From assembly GCF_900101175.1 (NCBI RefSeq), contig NZ_FNFQ01000002.1, forward strand, positions 521,652-585,651: DNA of 64,000 nucleotides, given 5' to 3'. This DNA is from Stenotrophomonas pavanii (GTDB taxonomy: Bacteria > Pseudomonadota > Gammaproteobacteria > Xanthomonadales > Xanthomonadaceae). Position 1 is the stretch's first letter. Each line of letters opens with the position of its first letter. Made by a program: the position numbers and the translations under genes. Under the pieces are notes generated by a model. The model worked only from the letters and a program-made list of their open reading frames with translations, was not told the origin of the DNA and did not search any database. This document shows, in pieces, positions 35,268-44,097 of the stretch.

Positions 35268-36536
35268 TCAGGGGCTGGAGGCCGCCATTGGCACGGCTCC
35301 TCCGGCAGTCACGAACGGATCCGGGCCGGAATCCGGGAATGCACCGCAGGCACGATCGCCGGGTGCCACCGGATCACAGGGCCACTGCGCGCGTGCGACC
35401 TTCTCGCGCAGCTCGAAGCGATCGCCGGTCCAGACCACGAACGCGATGTGCTCGCGGTTCCAGTCGCTGTAGGCGCGCGGACCGCCCTTCTGCGCCGTTT
35501 CCGGGTACTGCACGAACCAACGCAAGGCCGGGCCGTACTGCAACTTGCTGTGGTCCAGATTGAGCCGGCCCTCACGCGACAGCTGTCGCGCACGGTCGGC
35601 GTCCGTCACCGGCGGCATGGCCGGCAACGCATCGGCAGTCACATCCCGCGGCGCCGCGTCCCCGCGGACCTGGTACACGCGCTGTGCCACATAGGCCTCG
35701 CGGCAATCACCCGCTGGCACGCGGACCGGCTCCGCGCCGTACTCACCGCGGTTGGCGACCTGGTCGCTGCAGGTGAACGGCGCCGACACCAGATAGAACG
35801 TGCTGTCGGCATCGCGCCCTTCCAGCGAGCGCACCCAGATATCACCCATCCGCGCGATGAAATCCGGGCGTTGGCCGTAGCCCGGCACCGCCTTGAACCA
35901 GGCCTTCTGCCGCACCTCGCGCTCGCGCCAGGCGCGCGGCAAGTGGATGTCCTGCTCGGGCAGCGCGACCAGCAGCGCGGCCAGATGCGCCGGCATCGTG
36001 CCCTGGCAGGCGCCGATCAGCAGGTCGCCCTGGGTCGCCAGCCGCCCGGCCAGATCCACCGGGCAACGGGCACCGAGCGCCCGCCCGGTCGCCTGCTCGG
36101 GCGGCAACGGCACGATGGCCAATGCGGGCGGAGCGGGTGCTACCGCCGGAACGGTTGGCTCGACGGCGGCAGGCGGTGCAGCCACAGGCGCCGCCGCTGC
36201 GGGCGCAACGGGCGCGGGCGCCGGGTCCGAAGCCGGCGCCGGCTGCGTGTCCACCACGGGTGTCGCAGGGGGTATCACGGCAGCCGGTACTTCGGGAGCC
36301 GGCGCCACGACAACGGCGTCGGCCGCCGCGGGCGCTGTAACGGGCGCCGCCCCTGCAGGCGCGTCGACAGTTGCCTCTGCAGCGGGGTGCGTCTCCACGA
36401 CGGGCGCCGCTGCCTCCTGAGCCTGTGCCGACGCTGCGGCAAGTCCAAGTGACAGCAGCCAGAGCGGCGGCAGGCGGCGCACGGATGCATTGCAGCGGGC
36501 CGCGGCGTGCCGGGCATTCGGGGGAACGATTCGCAT
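35268..36536 (-). CDS. Exported Ala/Pro-rich protein, unknown
   Basis: A 422-residue protein with a Sec signal peptide (PLWLLSLGLAAASAQA, cleavage near 39). Residues 40-140 are an Ala/Pro/Val-rich linker with repeated PA and PV units, probably spanning the periplasm or peptidoglycan. The C-terminal 280 residues form a globular domain with five or more Cys (ARCPVDL, IGACQGT, TCSDQ, GDCREA, WPCDPV, ACGAFP), likely disulphide-bonded. It lies downstream of the GH19 effector on the same strand (96-base gap), so it could be a second immunity or envelope factor. I recognise no family. Confidence 0.65.
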   Translation of the reverse strand: MRIVPPNARHAAARCNASVRRLPPLWLLSLGLAAASAQAQEAAAPVVETHPAAEATVDAPAGAAPVTAPAAADAVVVAPAPEVPAAVIPPATPVVDTQPAPASDPAPAPVAPAAAAPVAAPPAAVEPTVPAVAPAPPALAIVPLPPEQATGRALGARCPVDLAGRLATQGDLLIGACQGTMPAHLAALLVALPEQDIHLPRAWREREVRQKAWFKAVPGYGQRPDFIARMGDIWVRSLEGRDADSTFYLVSAPFTCSDQVANRGEYGAEPVRVPAGDCREAYVAQRVYQVRGDAAPRDVTADALPAMPPVTDADRARQLSREGRLNLDHSKLQYGPALRWFVQYPETAQKGGPRAYSDWNREHIAFVVWTGDRFELREKVARAQWPCDPVAPGDRACGAFPDSGPDPFVTAGGAVPMAASSP

Positions 36537-36632
36537 GTGGTGTCCTTACGGGTGGGTTTCCATGTCGGCGCCACAGGGCGCCACGCGTCGTACGTAAAGC
36601 ACCAGCGGGCACCCTGCCCGCCGGCATCGGTG

Positions 36633-37640
36633 TTACAGGGATCGAGAACGCTGCTCCTGCTCGCGGGCGAGCGCGGCCGCCGGGTCCTGCTGGGCGACGC
36701 TGGCCGCCAACTGCTGGCTGCTCTGCGCCAGCGGCTGCTGCGCCGCCTGTTCGCGATCGACCGAAGCGCGCAGCATGGCCGGGTCACCCAGCGCGCCCTG
36801 CACGGCAAACAACGTGCGGCCGTCGTTGCCAGCCAGGAGATGATCGATGCGCGACATCCCCGCCTTCTGCGCGCTCAGCGCCAGTGCGCCGGCTGCATTG
36901 TCCAGTTCCTGCACGCTGCGCAGACCGCTTTGCGGCCCCATCTGCTGCAGGTGCTGGCGCGCTCCCGAGAACAGCGTGTATCCCGGCTCGCCCGGTTGCG
37001 ACATGTCGCGTCCCGTTGCCTGCTGGGCAGGCGCCCCCACTTCGCCGCGCTCCAGGCGCGCCATCACATCGGGGGTCAGCTTCTGTTGCCACACGTCAAA
37101 ACGCTGCTGGCGGGCTTCGATGCCGTTGAGCGCGCCATTCAGGGCACGCGTGGCTTCGCGCACATCCTCGCGTGCCGCCTCCGGCACCCGCGTCTGCCAC
37201 TGCCACACGGCAATGCGACCTGCGTGCTCGGGCTGCGCGGCCAGTTCCGGGTGATTCACCAGGTCCAGTTCCAGCGCCTTGCCGGCACGCTCATAGTTCT
37301 CCTTGCCGACCAGCGGCAGATAGCCGCGGCCGTGATACTTCAGCGCGTCGCCAGGCGCGTCGTTGCCCATGCGCCCGCCGTACATCAGCTCAGCCAGGTT
37401 TTCCGGGCGGCCACGCAGCGCTTCCTGGCGGGCGCTCTCCAGCGCAGCGTTGCCATTGCGCCACGCCGCTTCCACCGGGATCTGCGAGATGCCCCGGGTG
37501 AAGTTGAAACTCTCGTTGAGACGGCTCAAGCCCCGGGATTCATGCCCGGCCTGCGCCATGAAGTTGGCCAGTTCCCGGGACGAAGTCATGCCGGCCTCCG
37601 TGGCCTGCCGCAACAGCAACGACTCCCTATCCTGCGACAC
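36633..37640 (-). CDS. X-T4SS effector: GH19-type peptidoglycan hydrolase with C-terminal XVIPCD
   Basis: A 335-residue toxin predicted to cleave glycan strands of rivals' peptidoglycan. The N-terminal GH19 (chitinase/lysozyme) domain has NFMAQAGHESRG with catalytic Glu34, LNESFNF (Glu43) and YHGRGYLPLVGKENYE. The C-terminal XVIPCD (about 215-335) is textbook: GMSRIDHLLAG (261-271), FAVQG (278-282), DPA (286-288) and a Gln-rich end. Position next to the vir cluster matches X. citri XAC2609, a GH19 effector, as I recall the literature. No signal peptide. Confidence 0.9.
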   Translation of the reverse strand: MSQDRESLLLRQATEAGMTSSRELANFMAQAGHESRGLSRLNESFNFTRGISQIPVEAAWRNGNAALESARQEALRGRPENLAELMYGGRMGNDAPGDALKYHGRGYLPLVGKENYERAGKALELDLVNHPELAAQPEHAGRIAVWQWQTRVPEAAREDVREATRALNGALNGIEARQQRFDVWQQKLTPDVMARLERGEVGAPAQQATGRDMSQPGEPGYTLFSGARQHLQQMGPQSGLRSVQELDNAAGALALSAQKAGMSRIDHLLAGNDGRTLFAVQGALGDPAMLRASVDREQAAQQPLAQSSQQLAASVAQQDPAAALAREQEQRSRSL

Positions 37641-37697
37641 GGTGAAACTCCTGCTCGATCATCGTTGGATACTCCCGCCTCCTCACAGGCATGGCAC

Positions 37698-38402
37698 TCA
37701 GGGCAAGCTCACGTCGGCGACGACGGACGGATCGAAATCCTCGAACCGCACCCGGCCAAGCTCGGCCGCGGAGAAATCGCGCGTGTGGGTCGCTTCGGTT
37801 TCGGTGTCCACCACCTTGCGCTGCACGCCATGCACCCAGCACGCCTGCTCGGCAGGTGCATACCGGAAGGTGTAGACGCTGCTCCAGCGTTCGCGGCTGC
37901 CGCCGTTGGTGATCACGCTGAACGCGCCGTCTTCAATCGTCACGTAGGCGAAGGGGTCACCGGCAATGCCACCGCGCGTTGAGCACGGCACCAGCTTGTC
38001 GTTGCGTGCCGCCAGCTGCCAGCGGCCCGTGGCATCGCCCAGCAGCAACAGCAGGACCCGGTTCGGTCCGTGCTCGCCGGGCAGCAAGCCCTCCGGAGGA
38101 GGTTGGTCGATCACCAGGAGCTGGTCCTGGAAACCATTGCCGGTCAGATCGCCGCGTACGGCTTCCAGCAGGTTCGCGCCGGACGGAACGAACGCCAGGG
38201 CATTGTCCATGTGCGTGCCACTCCCCTTCTCCATCCCCTGCAACTCCTTCAATCCCGTCTTGCCAGTTCCCGAGCGGAGGCCGGAAACGGGGCGATGCCC
38301 CGCACGTGCCCGGCGGCCGCCATGGCGGATGATAGCCCCGAGCCCACGGCAACCGCGATGGTGGCAAGCGTCACCCGCACTGCGGGGGGACACAGTCCTC
38401 AT
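37698..38402 (-). CDS. Probable immunity protein of the GH19 effector, with frame-disrupted signal peptide
   Basis: The continuous frame gives a conserved-looking domain from about MDNALAFVPSGANLLEAVRG (ATG at 38210) to the end: LTGNGFQDQLLVID, VLLLLLGDATGRWQ, CSTRGGIAGDPFAYV, SRERWSSVYTFRY and VRFEDFDPS. It lies 57 bases upstream of the GH19 effector, the place of X. citri XAC2610 (exported inhibitor of XAC2609). Upstream, the same frame is nonsense, while the next frame encodes a perfect Sec signal peptide (VTLATIAVAVGSGLSSAMA) that meets a stop just before the domain. One missing base near 38260 would join the two. It may be a pseudogene, a sequencing error, or start at 38210 as a cytoplasmic form. 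Confidence 0.6.
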   Translation of the reverse strand: MRTVSPRSAGDACHHRGCRGLGAIIRHGGRRARAGHRPVSGLRSGTGKTGLKELQGMEKGSGTHMDNALAFVPSGANLLEAVRGDLTGNGFQDQLLVIDQPPPEGLLPGEHGPNRVLLLLLGDATGRWQLAARNDKLVPCSTRGGIAGDPFAYVTIEDGAFSVITNGGSRERWSSVYTFRYAPAEQACWVHGVQRKVVDTETEATHTRDFSAAELGRVRFEDFDPSVVADVSLP

Positions 38403-38502
38403 GGACGGAAAAGCTCCTGCGTTCGATGGCACCGGCGCGTCGGGATTTTGACGCGCACGCAGCTTACTTCGAGGAGGCGGGGCTCGTCGAAGGGGGCTTG
38501 GG

Positions 38503-38682
38503 ATGAAAAGCGCACTTGATCACAAAAAAGTGCGGTTAGCGCGACTAGTTGCCGAATCGAAGGCTGATAGCAGCCGGAACGGATTGAAAGTGCAAAGCCC
38601 AACGGAACTGGCCGGCGGCTTTCACAAGAGTCAATGTCAGTCTGATCTGGAACTGCATCAGAGCCCGCAGGACCCTCCCTAA
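38503..38682 (+). CDS. Small ORF in a lower-GC gap, doubtful
   Basis: A 59-residue hydrophilic frame (MKSALDHKKVRLARLVAESK...) with AGGGGG six bases before its ATG. No family is recognised. It lies in a lower-GC stretch between the immunity-like gene and the DUF4189 gene and may be a gene remnant. Confidence 0.25.
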   Translation: MKSALDHKKVRLARLVAESKADSSRNGLKVQSPTELAGGFHKSQCQSDLELHQSPQDPP

Positions 38683-39027
38683 GGGATGCGTCGAGGCACG
38701 TTCTGCTCAGTCACTCCTGAAGACCAATCACAAGCAAGGAGCCCCTGCCGTGTCCGCAAACACACCTGTGGACGTACCAGGACACCAGGACACGCGCGCG
38801 GAATCCGACACCGTAGAACCCCGTTCGCGCCAACGGTATAGAAGTCGAGCATCAGCCTACTTACAGCTCAAGCACTGCTGGACTACAAGTACATCGTCAT
38901 TCAAACGAATAAGCATCTATCAAGCGCATCTGACCGCTCAAATCTCAGCCACTTTGTCAGTTTTGCACTCCACACTCACTCGACAGGTCACAGCCTTCTG
39001 CCGGCCATACTTCTTCAACGCTGTAGT
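38683..39027. other. Gene-poor lower-GC stretch
   Basis: About 345 bases with visibly lower GC than the neighbours. A GTG-initiated frame (38750, MSANTPVDVPGHQ) has an AAGGAG site but soon loses coding character and then runs antisense through the DUF4189 gene. Another frame reads ALLDYKYIVIQTNKHLSS for a short way. This looks like decayed coding sequence; I see no intact gene. Confidence 0.4.
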
Positions 39028-39564
39028 TCACCCTCTCACTAAAACGGGGAGACTGCACGCACTGTATACGACGTGGCATCCCTTCTGGGATGGATCGGCA
39101 CAGTTCTTTTTGGCCGCCACCACTGCGAGAGCCTCCGAGGAACCAGTCCCCAAACCACCTGCCGCACCCGCTCTATTCTCCGAGGGCATCACCCAAGCGG
39201 CGCATTGGTTTCTGTATTTCAGGATCATCTTGCAGTCGCGCGCCCCATTCCTACCACATTGTCGCAAGGCCTCGGACTCAGCTAGAGCCTCGCTATCGCG
39301 ACCGACTACATCACCCGCGTCGCTCGTAGTCTCAGAAAACGCTATGGCCCCCCATTGATCCATATAGCGCATCCGTGGTTTCGAAGCCCCCCCTCGCTCC
39401 GTCGCCCCGGTATTGGCGCCAGGAATCGGAGCGCACCCTTGAACACCCTGTCCTCCGATTGGGTAAAAGCCAGGCGGACAGTTTCCCTCTGCAGTAGCAG
39501 TTCCCACAAAGCCCCACCCACCCATGACCATGAGAGTAAAGAGAGCGAGCAGAACCTTACGCAT
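39028..39564 (-). CDS. Exported DUF4189-like protein at the end of the vir cluster
   Basis: A 178-residue protein with a Sec signal peptide (RKVLLALFTLMVMGGWGFVGTATA, cleavage near 25). The mature part has DUF4189 features: DQWGAIAFSETTSDAG, ESEALRQCGRNGARDCKMILKYRNQCAAW and AKKNCADPSQKGCHVVYSAC, with regularly spaced Cys likely in disulphides. GAGAGG lies seven bases upstream of the start. It follows virB6 by 25 bases and so is probably the last gene of the operon. A periplasmic accessory or immunity role is inferred. Confidence 0.75.
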   Translation of the reverse strand: MRKVLLALFTLMVMGGWGFVGTATAEGNCPPGFYPIGGQGVQGCAPIPGANTGATERGGASKPRMRYMDQWGAIAFSETTSDAGDVVGRDSEALAESEALRQCGRNGARDCKMILKYRNQCAAWVMPSENRAGAAGGLGTGSSEALAVVAAKKNCADPSQKGCHVVYSACSLPVLVRG

Positions 39565-39589
39565 ATAGATACCTCTCATAGCTCTTGGA

Positions 39590-40726
39590 TCAGTTGGGGT
39601 TATGCGCATTTCCACGGCTGCCCGCAGGGGTAGTACTGACGGCGGAGAAATTCGGCGCCGCAACTACGGTTCGGGTAGCACTCACTTCGCTGGGAGCGCT
39701 AGCTTGCGCAGGCGCGCTAGCCACCGAACCAGGTGGCTGTCCTTGCGGTCCGGGTTGCGCGGCAGGCGAACCACCGATCTGCGAATAGGCCATGAAGCTA
39801 CCCAAGGTGCCTTGGAAGAACATCGCAGCCATCGGCGGCGAAGTGAGAATCAACGTCGTCAAAATCAAACCCATACCGCCCTGCTGCAAGGCCATGCTGG
39901 ACATGCCTTCGGTGAAGTTCTCACCCATCAGGCTGCCGAGCAGGGTCGAGCCCCAGAAGGCCAGCGCAACCTTTGCAACCATCTTCATCGCGATCGCAGT
40001 CATTGCAGCCAACACCGCCATCGAAAACATCGTGCCTATGCCATACATCAGCCACTTCTGGAAAAGTTGCTTGGTCTGATCAAATAGCAGACAAAGAATG
40101 AACAATGGCCCAAGGCCAATGAACAGGGCTAATGCAACCTCATAGAGAAGCAACATGGAGCCCGCTGTCACTGCAGGTCCGCCGGTTCCCATGCCGATGA
40201 ACCACATGGCCCGCGTCTTGGCGTTGTCCAAGGTCACATCACCCACCACGTCCAACGTGTCCACTGAAGCCAAGGCAAGCTGCATATAGCCAAGATTCTC
40301 ATCGATGAGATCCTCCGGAGAGTCCTTCTTGCCGGTGATGACCTGAGTAATCTCGTTCTTCACATCCTTATTCAGGAACGTATGAAGGTCGCGACCGAAC
40401 ATGGCCATGGTAGTAGCTACCGACACGATCAACGCTGCCCTCGCCATGTTGGTGACAAGGATCATCATCGAGTCCCGGCTGCGACCCGTCGCTATCCGGA
40501 AGCCCTGGATAAGAACCCAAAGCGTCATGAGCGTCAGCGCGATGGCCCCAACCCACTTCATCATTCTCCCGAGCAATGCGATACCGAAATCCGCAATCTC
40601 CTTGTGGAGATAATCGAGGATCAGACGAAAGAACATGAAGTCGCCAACCGACGACGTCACGTGCAGGTTTTGCAGCATATCCAGCGCACTTGAACCAAAC
40701 ATGCCGCCCACCATCCCTAGACTCAT
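39590..40726 (-). CDS. virB6: T4SS inner-membrane protein VirB6
   Basis: A 378-residue polytopic protein of the VirB6/TrbL family, part of the inner-membrane platform and DNA/protein channel. Several helices are visible (WVGAIALTLMTLWVLIQGFRI, AALIVSVATTMAMF, LLYEVALALFIGLGPLFILCLLF and a pair near 270-300); GLGPLFI...FDQTKQLFQKWLMYG is a typical VirB6 block. The C-terminal 60 residues are Pro/Ala/Ser-rich and probably periplasmic. The ATG at 40726 has GGTGA upstream; a TTG 12 bases earlier is less likely. Confidence 0.92.
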   Translation of the reverse strand: MSLGMVGGMFGSSALDMLQNLHVTSSVGDFMFFRLILDYLHKEIADFGIALLGRMMKWVGAIALTLMTLWVLIQGFRIATGRSRDSMMILVTNMARAALIVSVATTMAMFGRDLHTFLNKDVKNEITQVITGKKDSPEDLIDENLGYMQLALASVDTLDVVGDVTLDNAKTRAMWFIGMGTGGPAVTAGSMLLLYEVALALFIGLGPLFILCLLFDQTKQLFQKWLMYGIGTMFSMAVLAAMTAIAMKMVAKVALAFWGSTLLGSLMGENFTEGMSSMALQQGGMGLILTTLILTSPPMAAMFFQGTLGSFMAYSQIGGSPAAQPGPQGQPPGSVASAPAQASAPSEVSATRTVVAAPNFSAVSTTPAGSRGNAHNPN

Positions 40727-40773
40727 GACTTCACCCAATAATTGAATACGACCCCGGAAGGCCGATTTCGGTA

Positions 40774-41562
40774 TTACAGCGACAGTGCACCCTTGAGGGC
40801 CGCAGCCTTTACCACAGTTCCAAGCGGAGAGCGGGTACCTTTAAGTGCTCGTTCCGTCAGGAACTGCTGCTGGCTCTCCAGCGCGGAGATCTGGCGGTCA
40901 TACATCTTTATCTGGGTTTCCCAGGCCGCAAAATCCGCCTTCATATAGGCATCGGACACCTGGGTATTCGCCATTGTCTCGGTCATCCCACCTTCAGTGG
41001 ATGTCAGATTCCGGATGTCCTTGATCTTGTCGAGCACGGAACGCATTTGCGGCAGCGTATCCTGAACAACAGCAATGGTTTCATTGTACTTTTTGTTTTC
41101 AATCATCTGGATCGCTGCACATATCTGCTTCTGCTGCGCAGCGATGTCCCCCTTGGGGTTGAGCTTCATCGCCGAAAGCAGATCGCCGATGCCGCCGACC
41201 ACCCCGAGACCGCATCGCTCAGCCACATTCCAATCCGCCTCAACAGGCGTCAGCTTGATGCCACCGGGCATATTAGGAGACGCAATGATCTGCTGGAATT
41301 TGGCAAGCTTCTGCAGCCAGTTCTGAGTGGTCTCGTAGAAGCGTTGGTACTGGAGGCCATACTCGGCGAATGCCTCTGCCTGCGACGCAAGGGTATGAAC
41401 CTCCGTCATCGTGCCGTTGAAGAGATTCATACCGATCTCGACAACAGGAAGTGTGTAGGCCTGAACAGGAACAGCCATCATCCCGGCCAGTGACAGCGCC
41501 AGCATCGTGTTCCTGACGCGGTTGGTGGCACTTGATGATTTTCTGATACGAATGGCGGCCAT
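40774..41562 (-). CDS. virB5: T4SS minor pilin VirB5
   Basis: A 262-residue exported protein, expected at the pilus tip. It has a signal peptide (TMLALSLAGMMAVPVQA-Y) and long alpha-helices (VHTLASQAEAFAEYGLQYQRFYETTQNWLQKL, and near the end YDRQISALESQQQFL) as in the VirB5 three-helix bundle. I chose the start with GGAG six bases upstream (MAAIRIRKSSS); an ATG overlapping the virB4 stop at 41619 (ATGA, with GAGG before it) would add 19 residues. Position between virB4 and virB6 supports the call. Confidence 0.88.
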   Translation of the reverse strand: MAAIRIRKSSSATNRVRNTMLALSLAGMMAVPVQAYTLPVVEIGMNLFNGTMTEVHTLASQAEAFAEYGLQYQRFYETTQNWLQKLAKFQQIIASPNMPGGIKLTPVEADWNVAERCGLGVVGGIGDLLSAMKLNPKGDIAAQQKQICAAIQMIENKKYNETIAVVQDTLPQMRSVLDKIKDIRNLTSTEGGMTETMANTQVSDAYMKADFAAWETQIKMYDRQISALESQQQFLTERALKGTRSPLGTVVKAAALKGALSL

Positions 41563-41615
41563 GTTCTTCTCCATGAAATTCAAGGAATTCACGCTTTTCA
41601 CACCGTCGGCAGCAC

Positions 41616-44060
41616 TCATGCCGCGACCTCACTGTTGTTCGTTGACTTTCCCGAACCCTTCCGGTTCTTGTAGAAGTCTTCCAACCACTGTTCCGGCGTG
41701 AGCTCGTCCACGGTGATCCGGTTGCGGACTGCAGCGGTCTGCAACACCCGATGCATGATGTCGATGTTGTCGGTCGAGGCCGAGATCACTGAAAGGATGT
41801 CGTCCATGCCACGCAGGTTGAGCTGGCACACGCTGGAGGCATGACCCTGCTTGACCAGGAAGCAGCGCGAGCGCTCGTCCAGGGCGGTAACCACCCTGAA
41901 CTCGGCCTCGGTCAGCTTCAGGCCATCCATGTAGTCGCTCTTGCTGGCATTCGGGTTCGGCAGCAGGATCAGCGTGGCGGTCTGTTCGATCAGCGCGGCG
42001 GAGATATCACTCTTCAGCGCGTCCTCCGGGCTCTGCGTTGCGAAGATGCCGAGACCATTCTGCTTACGGATGGTCTTCTGCTTGTTCTTCGCGAATTCCT
42101 TCAGGCCACCCTCGCCGTCCAGGATCTTCCAGAACTCGTCCATCACGTAGATCAGCGGACGACCATCGATCAACGACTCCAGGCGGTGCAGCAGGTAATT
42201 GATGACCGGCACGCGCACTTCGGGATTGTCGATGATGTCGGTGTAGTCGAAGCCGATGATGTTGGCCTTGCTCAGATCAACGGTGTCGACCGGATTGTCG
42301 AAGACCCAGCCCAGCGAGTTGCCCGAAGTCCAGCGGCGCATGCGCGCATAGAGCCCATCGTCGCCCATATTGGGCAGGCTCTTCTGGAAGTTGGTCATGC
42401 TGCGCAGGTGCATCGGCGTATCGAGCATGCTTTCCACTGCGCGGTAGATGTCCTCTTCCTCGCGCGCACTGTACTCACGCTTGCCGGCCAGTACCTTGAT
42501 CAGGTCGGCCAGGAACTGCACGTTGGATTCATTGTTCTCGCACTGGAACGGGTTGAACCCGGTCGGCGCGCCGTTCTCCAGGGCCAGATAGTTACCACCG
42601 CAGGCGCGGACGAAAATCTCAGCACCACGGTCCTTGTCGAAGAAGAAGATGGTCGGTGACGGCTCGTACTTCTGAACCTGGCTGAGCAGGAAGTTGATCA
42701 GCGCGGTCTTACCGGTACCGGACTTACCAATCACCATGGTGTTGGCGATCGCCTTCTCGCCCAGCGAGTTCTCCGACGGATGGGTCGCGTGGAAATTGAA
42801 GTAGTACGGCTGGCCGTTGGTGGTCTGCAGCGTGGTGACGCAGTCGCCCCACGGGTTGTTGTGCTGCTTGCCGGTCGCGAAGTTGTGCAGCGGCGACAGG
42901 CCCAGGAAGTTCAGCGAGCTGACATTGGCCAGGCGGGTGCGGTAGCGCCAGTTGGCCGGCAGCTGCGAATAGAAGGACGAGGTAACCGCCAGGTCTTCCT
43001 TGGTCGACACGAAACCGGCATTGGACAGCTCGGCGCGCGTCGTGGCCACGTTCTGCGACAGCTTGGCCTGGCTGTCGCCGTAGACTGCCATGATGAAGTG
43101 GTACTCGCCCAGCACGAAATTACCCGACGACAGCTGATCCATCGCCTGGTCCAGCTCGACGATCTGGCTGACTGCCTTGTCACCGGAGGAGATCATCATG
43201 CCCTTGGTGCGGTCGAGCACCTTGAGTGCGTCCTGACGCCCCATCGGGCTGAACGAATGGGTGATGACGTACTCGTAGTCCAGGTACTTCAGGCCGTTGA
43301 GGATGCCCGGGTAAGTCCCCTCGGCATACTCCTTGATATTCAGGATGGCGCCGAAGTGGTTGGCACCATTGGGGGTATTGATGACGAAGTCACCGGTCTT
43401 GGACGAGAACATGTGCCGGCTGACCGGCAGGTAGTCCTTGATGGGTGCCGACAGCACCGGGACCGGCTCGTCAATGCGATTGATCAGGTAGCCGAACAGC
43501 TCCAGCGTTTCAGAGAACACCACGCCGTTCTTTGCCTCGTACATTCCGAGGCGGTACGGCGCATAGTCGCGGATGACGGCCTCGACGTTGCCGGCCAGCT
43601 CCATCAACTTTTCTACTGCCTGCTCCTGCTCGGCGCGCAGCTTGTCCACGTTCGCCGACTTCTCGACGAAGCGCTTACCCGCCACCACGGGGCGGTAGAT
43701 CATGGTCAGGTACAGCTCGTTCTGCATGATGCGCTGTGAGGACAACATGCCCATGTACTGATCGGACACATCCTGGTTGAAGCGCTGCTTGTAGTTGCTC
43801 TTGCCCTTCAGGGTGCGGCGACGACGGATGTCATGCACCCAGAACGCCACGTTCACGAAATCGGGTGCGCGCAGCGTCTGCAGCAGGCGGTTAAACGTGT
43901 TGTGGCGATGCTCCAGCTCCCACTCCTCGCGGCCGACGAACGGCAGCCCTTCCAGATGCCAGGTCAGCAGGTAGTCGCCGCCCGTGGTCTTGACCACGTT
44001 CGGGGAGACATGCGACGACAACGGGATGAACTCACTGATGGAGGTGTCAGGGCTGAACAT
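41616..44060 (-). CDS. virB4: T4SS ATPase VirB4
   Basis: An 814-residue cytoplasmic ATPase energising pilus assembly and secretion. The Walker A motif is GKSGTGKT (445-452), Walker B is LIYVMDEFWKILD near 640, and the block ATQSPEDALKSDISAALIEQTAT plus LPNPNA is typical of the VirB4/TrbE family. The N-terminal half is the CagE/TrbE domain. It is the largest gene of the cluster, separated from virB3 by 81 bases that hold a terminator-like hairpin. Confidence 0.97.
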   Translation of the reverse strand: MFSPDTSISEFIPLSSHVSPNVVKTTGGDYLLTWHLEGLPFVGREEWELEHRHNTFNRLLQTLRAPDFVNVAFWVHDIRRRRTLKGKSNYKQRFNQDVSDQYMGMLSSQRIMQNELYLTMIYRPVVAGKRFVEKSANVDKLRAEQEQAVEKLMELAGNVEAVIRDYAPYRLGMYEAKNGVVFSETLELFGYLINRIDEPVPVLSAPIKDYLPVSRHMFSSKTGDFVINTPNGANHFGAILNIKEYAEGTYPGILNGLKYLDYEYVITHSFSPMGRQDALKVLDRTKGMMISSGDKAVSQIVELDQAMDQLSSGNFVLGEYHFIMAVYGDSQAKLSQNVATTRAELSNAGFVSTKEDLAVTSSFYSQLPANWRYRTRLANVSSLNFLGLSPLHNFATGKQHNNPWGDCVTTLQTTNGQPYYFNFHATHPSENSLGEKAIANTMVIGKSGTGKTALINFLLSQVQKYEPSPTIFFFDKDRGAEIFVRACGGNYLALENGAPTGFNPFQCENNESNVQFLADLIKVLAGKREYSAREEEDIYRAVESMLDTPMHLRSMTNFQKSLPNMGDDGLYARMRRWTSGNSLGWVFDNPVDTVDLSKANIIGFDYTDIIDNPEVRVPVINYLLHRLESLIDGRPLIYVMDEFWKILDGEGGLKEFAKNKQKTIRKQNGLGIFATQSPEDALKSDISAALIEQTATLILLPNPNASKSDYMDGLKLTEAEFRVVTALDERSRCFLVKQGHASSVCQLNLRGMDDILSVISASTDNIDIMHRVLQTAAVRNRITVDELTPEQWLEDFYKNRKGSGKSTNNSEVAA

Positions 44061-44097
44061 ACGACTGCTTCCAAAGAGGTAGTGCCAAGGAGTTACA

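Noticed and set aside
38750..39358. A 202-codon plus-strand gene
   Set aside because: Most of it is antisense to the DUF4189 gene, which has a signal peptide and Cys pattern; only the first part, in the wreckage region, might derive from a real gene.
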